From the NCBI RefSeq assembly GCF_013364195.1, contig NZ_CP054918.1, positions 2,717,001-2,781,000 on the forward strand: a DNA stretch of 64,000 bases. The letters run 5' to 3'. Under the pieces are notes generated by a model. It had not been told where the DNA came from, searched no databases, and saw nothing but the letters and a program-made list of their open reading frames with translations. The position numbers and the translations under genes were made by a program. This DNA comes from Streptomyces sp. NA04227 (GTDB lineage Bacteria; Actinomycetota; Actinomycetes; Streptomycetales; Streptomycetaceae). Position 1 is the first letter of the stretch; every line of letters begins with the position of its first letter. This document shows positions 25,315 to 32,325 of this stretch, piece after piece.

Positions 25315-25332
25315 GCCCGGCCCACAACCAGC
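25315..25332 (-). repeat. Late 18-bp element, copy 5
   Basis: An exact copy, 32 bases before the chaperone G start. Here no minus-strand gene lies immediately upstream, so a local promoter is needed. Confidence 0.85.
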
Positions 25333-25420
25333 GGCGCGGACCGAAGGGTACGCGGTCGGCAAGAACCTGCCTGGGCGTCAGCTACACGCCCTACCGTGAA
25401 CGAGCAGGGGAGGAACCGGT

Positions 25421-26143
25421 ATGGGGAAAGCTCAGCAGGCATGGGGCGGGCTGAATGCTCGTCAGCGCATCTACATGGAGGTCATGTACGGCGAGGACCA
25501 AGGACTGGAGGAGGAGCAGCGGCAGCTCGGCACTCAAGGGCGGTTCACCAAGGCCCCCGCGCAGGTGTGGCGGCGGATCTTCCTCTCCGGGCGGGATGCG
25601 CCCACCCCGAGAGCGTTGCGGGCGCGCGGGTTGTGGGAGTCGGGCGCCGGGTCAACCCTGGCCGCGCTCGCCGACCGGGGGCTGATCGAGCTGGGCACCA
25701 CCGACACCGGCGCCCCGTACGCGCTTCTCACCCGGGCCGGCCGCGCCGCCACGCGTGCCGGGCTGGGTATCGCTCCGATGCCCAGCAAAGCTCCGTGGGA
25801 GCTGTCCGAGTGGCTCTGGCGCGAGATGGCCAAGGTCGCCAGGGCCGGGGAGGACGGCCTGCCGCCCGAGGAGCTGTTCGGGTCCGCGCACCTGTACCTC
25901 GTCACCGGATACGACAGACACCGGGGGAACCGGCCCTACTTGGACGTCCACGAGGAGAGCGTCACATACACGCCCCGGGACTTTAGCGGCAACCTTCGCG
26001 CCGGCCACCAGGCGAGCCGCACCGTGCGCCGCTACCGGTTTACCGAAGCGGGGCGGGCGCACTACGTCGACCACGTCGAGGACTACCGCAAGTTCTACCC
26101 CGAGATCGAGGCACCCGACCTGGCCGTGGTCCCCCGCAGCTAG
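25421..26143 (+). CDS. Plus-strand cassette gene, unknown, possible winged helix
   Basis: The 240-residue protein starts at an ATG after GGGGAGGAACCGGT. Residues about 10-45 (LNARQRIYMEVMYGEDQGLEEEQRQ) are helical. The stretch STLAALADRGLIELG and the later RRYRFTEAGRAHY look like two winged-helix C-terminal strands (the -ALTxxGRxxY- pattern), so it may bind DNA. It is oriented against the late genes and begins the cargo cassette. No family name can be given. Confidence 0.65.
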   Translation: MGKAQQAWGGLNARQRIYMEVMYGEDQGLEEEQRQLGTQGRFTKAPAQVWRRIFLSGRDAPTPRALRARGLWESGAGSTLAALADRGLIELGTTDTGAPYALLTRAGRAATRAGLGIAPMPSKAPWELSEWLWREMAKVARAGEDGLPPEELFGSAHLYLVTGYDRHRGNRPYLDVHEESVTYTPRDFSGNLRAGHQASRTVRRYRFTEAGRAHYVDHVEDYRKFYPEIEAPDLAVVPRS

Positions 26144-26237
26144 CGGCCGTGGTGAGTTTCGCGAATCGGCCACGGCGACCGCGCTCCGCAAGGAAACTTC
26201 CCTGGTCAAGAACTTGTCGGTAGATCAGGAGATTGCG

Positions 26238-27083
26238 GTGCATTCAGTCCTGCGAGTCGTCACGTTCAACACGCTCTTCGGTGGTCATTCCGACTCTGGT
26301 CTTGGGCTAGCCGAACGGTGGGACGGTCAAGTCGAGTTCCTGCGGTCACTGCGGGCGGACGTGCTGGCTCTCCAGGAGTGCAACTTCTGGGACCTGCTGG
26401 GCCGAAGGCGCCTGCATCGGATGGTGACCGCGCTGGGCATGGCTCAGGGCTTCCTCGCAGAGGCCAACGTGACGACGGCCGGACATCGCTTTCACTCCGC
26501 GATCCTGCTCAGCGAACGGGTTGCGGTAGACGCCGAGGACGCGGACCGTACGCGTTACCACCACGTCATGGGTTGGGCGAACCTCACGGTGCCCGGCATG
26601 GAGGGCCTGGTCGAGCTACGTAATCTCCACCTGGACCCCTTCGACCCACGCAACCGAGCGCGCGAGGTAGCCCCGTTGGGGATCTTGGCCGCTCCTGGGC
26701 GACGGTCCTTGGTCGTCGGCGACTTCAACACCGTCGGGCTCGGTTTCGCGGAGCCTGACTGGTCAACGCTCCCGCCGCATCTCCGCAACGGGCACCTGCA
26801 CTTGCCTGGTCAGGCAGAGAGCTCCGATCGCGATGCGCTTGAGCTGTTGGCCCGCGCCGGCTTCGTGGACACTTCGAGCCGCTTCGGGCAGGAAACGGCG
26901 GCGACGGCCGCGTTCGGCGATGGTGACGTGCCTCGGCGCCAGGACCTCATCCTGGCGAGCCCCGCTATGGCCGCGGGTCTCGTGCGCTACCAGGTGCACA
27001 TGGAACCGGTAGATATGGGGCTGTCGGACCACGCTGCCGTGAGCGCGGACTTCGACCTCGGTGTGCTGGCGCAGGGGGCGTGA
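26238..27083 (+). CDS. Second EEP family protein (cargo cassette)
   Basis: The 281-residue protein starts at the GTG at 26238, with AGGAG seven bases upstream; the longer frame upstream overlaps the previous gene and is not protein-like. EEP motifs are complete: RVVTFNTLFGG, DVLALQECNFW (metal-binding Glu), LVVGDFNTVG and GLSDHAAVSADF. It is therefore likely to be an active metal-dependent nuclease or phosphatase. It is distinct in sequence from the EEP gene at 7765. In a cassette with a 2H phosphoesterase, a role in cleaving a nucleotide signal or RNA is possible. Confidence 0.85.
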   Translation: MHSVLRVVTFNTLFGGHSDSGLGLAERWDGQVEFLRSLRADVLALQECNFWDLLGRRRLHRMVTALGMAQGFLAEANVTTAGHRFHSAILLSERVAVDAEDADRTRYHHVMGWANLTVPGMEGLVELRNLHLDPFDPRNRAREVAPLGILAAPGRRSLVVGDFNTVGLGFAEPDWSTLPPHLRNGHLHLPGQAESSDRDALELLARAGFVDTSSRFGQETAATAAFGDGDVPRRQDLILASPAMAAGLVRYQVHMEPVDMGLSDHAAVSADFDLGVLAQGA

Positions 27084-27092
27084 CGGGTCTGG

Positions 27093-27617
27093 TCAAGTGC
27101 GGCTGTTGGCGCTGATGTGGTGGTGGGCGAGCGAGTGTGCCGCCCACCGCGCCGACTCCTCCATCATCGTGCCGCCAGGCCAGTTGTCGGCGGAACTCAG
27201 TTCCACGCCGGTCGCGGTGTAGGCGAGAGGCGGGTGGCGGGTGGTGAGTTGGCGGAAGAGGGCGCTGAGGGGGGAGTCGTCCTCGAGGTCGTGTCCGTGC
27301 TGGGTCAAGCCGTCGCGGACGGTGTGCTCAAGCGAGGCGTCGGTCGCGTCACCGGGGCTTGGGGTGAGCGCGACGACAAGCTCGTCGACCGATACCTCCT
27401 CGGGATCCTGGTCGAGGGGGCGTGCGTACAGCAGGAGTGCCACGGTCGGCAGGGCGTGGGTGAAGGGGCCGGCGCTGTAGTGCTTGGGCCACGTCGGCTC
27501 AAGGAGGGTGGCCGAGGCGCGAAGGGCATGGTGCCACCGCACAGTTGCCTGTTCGCCTGTCGACAATGCGAAGGCCATCCGGCCCGCCGCCCACCACAGA
27601 TTCCGCATGTCCGCCAT
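27093..27617 (-). CDS. Hypothetical protein in cargo cassette, minus strand
   Basis: The 174-residue protein starts at MADMRNLWWAAGRMAFALST. It is helical in the first half (VRWHHALRASATLLEPTW) and ends SARWAAHSLAHHHISANSRT. It is the only minus-strand gene within the cassette, convergent with the EEP gene and nine bases from its stop. I see no known motif. The ribosome site is weak, so the ATG nine bases further in (27608) is also possible. Confidence 0.55.
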   Translation of the reverse strand: MADMRNLWWAAGRMAFALSTGEQATVRWHHALRASATLLEPTWPKHYSAGPFTHALPTVALLLYARPLDQDPEEVSVDELVVALTPSPGDATDASLEHTVRDGLTQHGHDLEDDSPLSALFRQLTTRHPPLAYTATGVELSSADNWPGGTMMEESARWAAHSLAHHHISANSRT

Positions 27618-27796
27618 GGCCGTCAACCTATGGTCTCGAAGGCTCCTTTGTCTCCCCGCATCCCCCTGTGGCCCGGGTAGTTGGGGTAGGGCGCCAAGGC
27701 GCCCTACCTGAGGGCCCCGGCTCTGGCATCTTGCCTCTCGGCGTGGATCGGGCATGACAAGCTCGTACGAAGCGACACCGATGATGAGGGGGACAT

Positions 27797-28279
27797 GTGA
27801 GCACCGTTGTCGATCGGCTCCGTACGTGGCAGGCGGCTGGCGGACCGGATCTGTGGCAGCGCTCCTGGGACCGAGCAATCAGCGTGGTGGAGGGTCCACT
27901 CGCCGGGTACGAGATCCGGCTCGACGGAGTTGTCATCGCTGAAGGAGCTGCCGGTCTCGCTACCGCGCTGTACATTCTGTCGGCAGAGCACGGCATCGAC
28001 CCGGATCAAGTCGTCGACGAGCAGGTCCGCGAGCTGTACGACGGCGAGATGGCCGGAGAGGAGCGCCAGGCTCTTTGGGAGCGGCGTCTTGCTGCGCTCG
28101 GCCATGACCTGACGGACACGTGCGACCCCGTGGTTCAGGTATGGACGATCATCACCCACACCTACACCACCCCGGGCGCCGCGTGGGATGACGCGTTCGA
28201 TGCGTCCATGACGCGCTGGGGCCGCGGCTACACCGACGGAATGACGCGACTGCGTACGCGCTTCGGCATCAGCCTCTGA
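27797..28279 (+). CDS. Hypothetical protein in cargo cassette
   Basis: The 160-residue protein starts at a GTG directly after GGGGGACAT. It is acidic and mostly helical (WQRSWDRAISVVEGPLAGYE, then EERQALWERRLAALGHDL), with a WTIITHTYTTPGAAW segment near residue 115. It lies 16 bases before the 2H phosphoesterase gene, so the two are probably co-expressed and may form a pair. Function is unknown. Confidence 0.65.
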   Translation: MSTVVDRLRTWQAAGGPDLWQRSWDRAISVVEGPLAGYEIRLDGVVIAEGAAGLATALYILSAEHGIDPDQVVDEQVRELYDGEMAGEERQALWERRLAALGHDLTDTCDPVVQVWTIITHTYTTPGAAWDDAFDASMTRWGRGYTDGMTRLRTRFGISL

Positions 28280-28295
28280 CTCGGGGGAGCTTGAG

Positions 28296-28934
28296 GTGCA
28301 GCCGTTCAAGTTCCAGCATGGGACGGACGCTTGGAAGGCCGACAGCGTCCTGCATGTCTACGGGATCGTCGATCTCGTCGACCCTCGCCACGAGCCTTTG
28401 ATCACCCTCTTGACCAAGGCGACCGAGGTCCTGCTCGACGCGGGTTTCCCGGTATGCCCGGTGGAGCCGCAGTGGCTCCACATCACGCTCGATCAACTGT
28501 CAGGCCGCCCCGCATCGGCCGTGCCCCAAGAGGAACGAGAGGCCTTGGTCGAAGCCCTGAACCGGCGCCTGTCCGACGTCGCGCCGCTCGACGTCGTCGT
28601 GGGGTCCATGCTGGCGTACCACTCCGGCGTGATCGGGGACTTGCATCCCGATGAGGAGATCGCTGCTCTGCACACCGCAGTGCGCAGCACTATCCGGAGC
28701 GTCTGCGGGGAAGCCGCCACCCGATACCTCTGGGGAGTGCAACACCTGACGGCGGCCTACGCCTACGACCACGCCGACTCCGACGCGGCTCAGCGTCTGC
28801 TGCGACGCGTCCGGCCGAGCCACGCTCACCTGCACATCTCCGCTGTCCACCTGGTGGACGTCACCGCGACGACCACCGAGCAGTCGAAAACCATTACCTG
28901 GGAACACCTAGCTGAGATCCCGCTCGGTGGATAA
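28296..28934 (+). CDS. 2H phosphoesterase (2'-5' RNA ligase family)
   Basis: The 212-residue protein has the two H-x-T motifs of 2H enzymes: His62-Ile-Thr64 in WLHITLDQL and His150-Leu-Thr152 in VQHLTAAYAY. A further HLHIS at about 178-182 matches the closing strand. 2H enzymes open cyclic phosphates or cleave 2',5' and 3',5' linkages in RNA and oligonucleotides; some phage members destroy cyclic nucleotide alarm signals. The start GTG follows GGGGGAGCTTGAG. It is last in the cassette, converging on the late neck gene. Confidence 0.82.
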   Translation: MQPFKFQHGTDAWKADSVLHVYGIVDLVDPRHEPLITLLTKATEVLLDAGFPVCPVEPQWLHITLDQLSGRPASAVPQEEREALVEALNRRLSDVAPLDVVVGSMLAYHSGVIGDLHPDEEIAALHTAVRSTIRSVCGEAATRYLWGVQHLTAAYAYDHADSDAAQRLLRRVRPSHAHLHISAVHLVDVTATTTEQSKTITWEHLAEIPLGG

Positions 28935-28946
28935 AGCCCAGCACAC

Positions 28947-29324
28947 CTAGCGGCCTGCGCGTAGCGCCCGTCCCAGGAAGTCGTTCGGGCGGGTGCCGGG
29001 GTGGTGCACGACGGCAGCGAAGACCGTGCGCCCGCCTGCGTCGAACCGCAGCGCCTTCGCACGCCGAGGCCGGATGATGTGCGGCCGGGTGCCGTACAGC
29101 ACGAACAGCGTCGCGGGGTGGTCGCAGACGATGACGCCTTCCAGGCCCCGGGCGCCGGGCTGCACCTTCCAGTCGATGTAGGAACCCATCCGGCCGGGGG
29201 CCTCGCGGCGGGCGATGTCGGCGACACGGCGGGTCCGGCGCGCGAGGATGCGTTCGGCGATGCCTCCCCGGGCGTTCAGGGCTCGGGCGAGGCGGCCCTG
29301 CTCGATGCGCATCTCGACGGTCAC
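28947..29324 (-). CDS. Neck or tail-completion protein, HK97 gp10-like
   Basis: The 125-residue protein has the HK97-gp10-like layout: an N-terminal helix (GRLARALNARGGIAERIL), then a beta core containing YGTRPHIIRPRRAKALRF, where YGTxPH is a good family signature, and a closing NDFLGRALRAG. Such proteins join head and tail. Its start overlaps the upstream gene stop by four bases. It is the last late gene before the cargo cassette. Confidence 0.78.
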   Translation of the reverse strand: MTVEMRIEQGRLARALNARGGIAERILARRTRRVADIARREAPGRMGSYIDWKVQPGARGLEGVIVCDHPATLFVLYGTRPHIIRPRRAKALRFDAGGRTVFAAVVHHPGTRPNDFLGRALRAGR

Positions 29325-29911
29325 ACCGACTCCTCACCGGGGCAGGGCGCGCAGCCGGGCAGCGCGACCAGGACGCGCTGCTCGATGCCGACGCATCCGC
29401 CCTGCGGGCCGATCGTCTTCTGCTGGCTCATGACGAATTTCCGGCCCCGGCGCCGGCCGGGCTGGGTGCCGCGCAGGCAGCAGTACAGCCCGTTGTAGAC
29501 GGTGACCGCGTCGACGTGCAGGACCCGCGCCGCCTGGTCCAGCTCGTCGCACGAGGGCGGGCATCCCTGCTCGTCCGGGGTCGGGGCGCAGCGCAGCAGC
29601 GTCACCGCCAGCTCGGCCGCGGTGGTCGTCGGCAGCGGGCAGTTCCGCATGCCCATCACGGTGCGGTCCTCGTTCGGGAACGGGTTCGTGGGGAACAGGC
29701 GGATCAGGTTCACAGAGAGCTGGCCGCCGTCGCCCTTGCCGTCGCACGGGTCGTCGCACGAGTCCCACGCCACGAGCCCGGGGACGACGCACGCGCGGCA
29801 CGGGCATCCGGGCTGCCCGTCGACCTGCTGCGCGGTGTCTTGCAGCGCGGCGCAGATGCAGCCGAGGATCGTCTCGGTCAGGTCGTGCACGTCCAGCGGG
29901 TTCAGCGGCAT
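29321..29911 (-). CDS. Cysteine-rich head-tail protein, unknown
   Basis: The 196-residue protein begins MPLNPLDVHDLTETILGCIC. It has about 16 cysteines (8 percent), in clusters such as GCPCRACVV and DSCDDPCDG. The place between two connector-type genes suggests a neck protein such as a tail terminator or head-closure protein. I do not recognise its fold. The cysteine load matches other virion proteins of this phage. Confidence 0.65.
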   Translation of the reverse strand: MPLNPLDVHDLTETILGCICAALQDTAQQVDGQPGCPCRACVVPGLVAWDSCDDPCDGKGDGGQLSVNLIRLFPTNPFPNEDRTVMGMRNCPLPTTTAAELAVTLLRCAPTPDEQGCPPSCDELDQAARVLHVDAVTVYNGLYCCLRGTQPGRRRGRKFVMSQQKTIGPQGGCVGIEQRVLVALPGCAPCPGEESV

Positions 29912-29927
29912 CAGCGGGGCCTCCTCG

Positions 29928-30755
29928 TCACGGCCAGGTCGTCACGCGAGGGCGCCGAAAGTCCGGCGAGTACACGCGACTTGCGGAGGCGAGCCGGCCG
30001 GGGTTCACGGCTGCGAGCCACGCGTCGGCCATGGGCAGCCCGGTGCGGCCCTCGCTGTAGATGACCGTCGGGTCGGCGAACTCCATCTCGAAGCCCTGCC
30101 GGTTCAGGCGGGAGACGTTCTTGTTGCCCTTGCAGCCACAGGAGCCGCCGCCGCAGCCCTTGATGTAGTGGCACGTCAGCTCGGAGACGGCGGCGATGGC
30201 GGCCTCGTCGAGCGGCAGCCCGGTCCGGTACGTCACCGTGAACGTCCCCGGGGTGCTGGGCGGCGCGGCCATGTCCTGGCAAGAGGGCCAGCACTCGCCG
30301 TCGGTGCGTACGAGCATCCCCGGCGCGTCCACTCGGTAGCCGCCGATCACGTCGTTGTCGGGGTCGGGCCGGGCCAGTACCTCGCCGTCGATGTCGACGC
30401 TGACGATGTCGTAGACGGGGCCGGGCAGGTACACCTCGCACAGTTCCCCGCACGAGCAGCCCGACGAGCAGCCGCACACGGACGCGTTGCGCCATTGCCC
30501 GTCGACGCCTTTGTACGGCACCCACGGCCCGTACGAGTTCCAGCGAATGCCGAAGGCGTAGTCGTCCAGGCATGACCGGCGGCACGGTCGCACCGAGACG
30601 GGGCAGGAAGGTCCCCAGCGCATGCCGGACAGGCGCCACAGCATGATGGTGGCGACTTTCGTCCACCGTTCGATCACTTCTGTCTGGGTGTCGTCGGGCA
30701 GGTCGCAGCACGACAGGTCGACCGGCCAGGGGTCACACGGCGCAGTGGAGAGCAT
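29928..30755 (-). CDS. Head-to-tail connector-like protein, cysteine-rich
   Basis: The 275-residue protein has an N-terminal helical part (DTQTEVIERWTKVATIMLWR) like phage adaptor proteins, a beta middle (YLPGPVYDIVSVDIDGEVL) and a C-terminal segment ending PGRLASASRVYSPDFRRP. About 17 cysteines include VCGCSSGCSCGELC and GCGGGSCGCKG. It probably links portal and tail. Its ATG coincides with the last base of the upstream gene stop. Confidence 0.68.
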   Translation of the reverse strand: MLSTAPCDPWPVDLSCCDLPDDTQTEVIERWTKVATIMLWRLSGMRWGPSCPVSVRPCRRSCLDDYAFGIRWNSYGPWVPYKGVDGQWRNASVCGCSSGCSCGELCEVYLPGPVYDIVSVDIDGEVLARPDPDNDVIGGYRVDAPGMLVRTDGECWPSCQDMAAPPSTPGTFTVTYRTGLPLDEAAIAAVSELTCHYIKGCGGGSCGCKGNKNVSRLNRQGFEMEFADPTVIYSEGRTGLPMADAWLAAVNPGRLASASRVYSPDFRRPRVTTWP

Positions 30756-31468
30756 CAGCGGCCTCCGGCTTCGTACCGGCAGGCCCGGGGGAACGAGCGG
30801 CGGATGTGGGCGCCGACGTAGCCGTGCGCAAAGGTGTCGGGCATGGTCGACAGGAACGCCGACTCTTGGTCGAAGCGGGGGCTGCGGTTGAGCATCTTCA
30901 CGTCGCGGATCTCGTCCCCGCCGAGCCCGGCGAGGTTGCCGTACAGGGTCCGCTTGTGCACGACGGTCAAGTGCCGACCGACGTCGAGGGCCTTGAGCAT
31001 CTGGTCCTTCGCGACCGGCAGCGGCACATGCAGCTCGTACGACATCGGGTTCTCGTGCCCCAGGGAGACCAGCAGGTCGCGGGTCTCCCGTAGTCCGGCC
31101 AAGTACCGGCCCGATGCGCGGCTCGCGTAGTACGCCTCCACGCGGGATACCGGCCCTCGGTGCAGCACTGGCATCCCGTCAGGCTGCGGCGTCATGACGA
31201 AGAAGTCGTCGTTGCACAGTAGGAACACATCGGAGACGTCACCCGACGAGCAGGCGGCGCGCACCGCCGCCGTGGTGTTCTGGTACTTCGTGCCGTTCTG
31301 CCGGGTCGGGATGTGCTTCACCCCGCGAACCCACGTCGGCTTGTGGCCGACGATCCACACGTGCCGATGCGGGAGATTTGCCGCCCAGGATCGCAGCGCG
31401 AACCGCAACTGCTCGTTGGTGGCGCCGACCCGCACCGGCACGACGATGTCGACCTCGGGTGTGGTCAT
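30755..31468 (-). CDS. Stealth-like phosphotransferase or glycosyltransferase
   Basis: The 237-residue protein has the layout of Stealth proteins: an N-terminal DIVVPVRVGATNEQLRFALRS strand-helix pair, WIVGHKPTWV, HIPTRQNGTKYQNTTAAV, and LLCNDDFFVM with the double Asp that marks the active region. Stealth enzymes transfer sugar phosphates in capsule synthesis. It lies inside the phage neck region, next to a tandem glycosyltransferase, so it may decorate the virion or host cell surface. It is shorter than full Stealth proteins. Confidence 0.6.
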   Translation of the reverse strand: MTTPEVDIVVPVRVGATNEQLRFALRSWAANLPHRHVWIVGHKPTWVRGVKHIPTRQNGTKYQNTTAAVRAACSSGDVSDVFLLCNDDFFVMTPQPDGMPVLHRGPVSRVEAYYASRASGRYLAGLRETRDLLVSLGHENPMSYELHVPLPVAKDQMLKALDVGRHLTVVHKRTLYGNLAGLGGDEIRDVKMLNRSPRFDQESAFLSTMPDTFAHGYVGAHIRRSFPRACRYEAGGR

Positions 31469-31475
31469 GGCCGGC

Positions 31476-32177
31476 TCAGGACGGAGAGGCGTCGCACAGG
31501 ACCGGCGTGTACTCGCACACCGGCTCAGGCGGGGCCACGGTCGTTACGAATGTCCGCCGGTGGCACGCCCCTCCGAGTGGCGTGAGCAGCGGCCCGGGCG
31601 TGCCGGCCGCGTCGATCGGCATGATGTCGTACGGGCCAGTTCCCCAGCCGCCCCCGGCCCGCGTGGCACCGTTCAGGACGAGGGACACGGCCTCGTTGCC
31701 AACCTCCAGGTCTCCGAGCTGACCGTTGGTTACCCACGGCATCAGGAAGTAGATCCAGGCGCCGTCACCGGCCGCGTCCGGATCGCACACATCCTCGCCG
31801 AGGACTTCGGCCCACAGCTCCAGCGCGAAGCCCGAGTTGCACTGGACCGAGCAGTCGTCGTAGCCGATCGGCTTCCCGTCGTAGCCGTACACCACGGGGT
31901 TGCCCGTCGTGATCTCCACGAACTCGGGGCTGACGGAGAAGAAGTTCAGCTCGATGTCGTAGCCGTTGAACGTGGGGCAGCCGCGCTTGAATCCGCACTG
32001 GCGGCCGTTCGCCGCGGTGTACGCGACGTCTTCGCCTTCCTCGACGTTCGCGTTCATCGAGAGGGTGGCGAAGCAGTCGAAGGTGAAGCCGTTGTCTTCG
32101 CCGCAGACGGGTCGACCGCATCGGTCCACGCGGGTCACACGGATCACGTCCGCGTTAGCGATCAAGGGGCAGGGCAT
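31476..32177 (-). CDS. Major tail protein candidate
   Basis: The 233-residue protein is read from the ATG at 32177 (MPCPLIANADVIRVTRVDRC). Its beta-rich sequence with TFNGYDIELNFFSVSPEFVEITTG resembles tail tube proteins of actinophages. It has a private late element 25 bases upstream, as do the capsid and tape measure genes, which supports high expression. Twelve cysteines are present. A decoration protein is the main alternative, because it comes before the connector genes. Confidence 0.65.
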   Translation of the reverse strand: MPCPLIANADVIRVTRVDRCGRPVCGEDNGFTFDCFATLSMNANVEEGEDVAYTAANGRQCGFKRGCPTFNGYDIELNFFSVSPEFVEITTGNPVVYGYDGKPIGYDDCSVQCNSGFALELWAEVLGEDVCDPDAAGDGAWIYFLMPWVTNGQLGDLEVGNEAVSLVLNGATRAGGGWGTGPYDIMPIDAAGTPGPLLTPLGGACHRRTFVTTVAPPEPVCEYTPVLCDASPS

Positions 32178-32201
32178 CCCGGGCCTCCAACACACGTGTC
32201 G

Positions 32202-32219
32202 GCCCGGCCCACAACCAGC
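32202..32219 (-). repeat. Late 18-bp element, copy 6
   Basis: An exact copy, 25 bases before the major tail protein candidate. Confidence 0.85.
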
Positions 32220-32325
32220 GGCTACACCAGAAGTGTATCCGCGCGCACTCCGCATCGGACGACGCCGGAAGGACGGGGTTACCGACCGGTTCGCCTCGGA
32301 CCGGGCAGCGTTGTGGTCGAGGACG

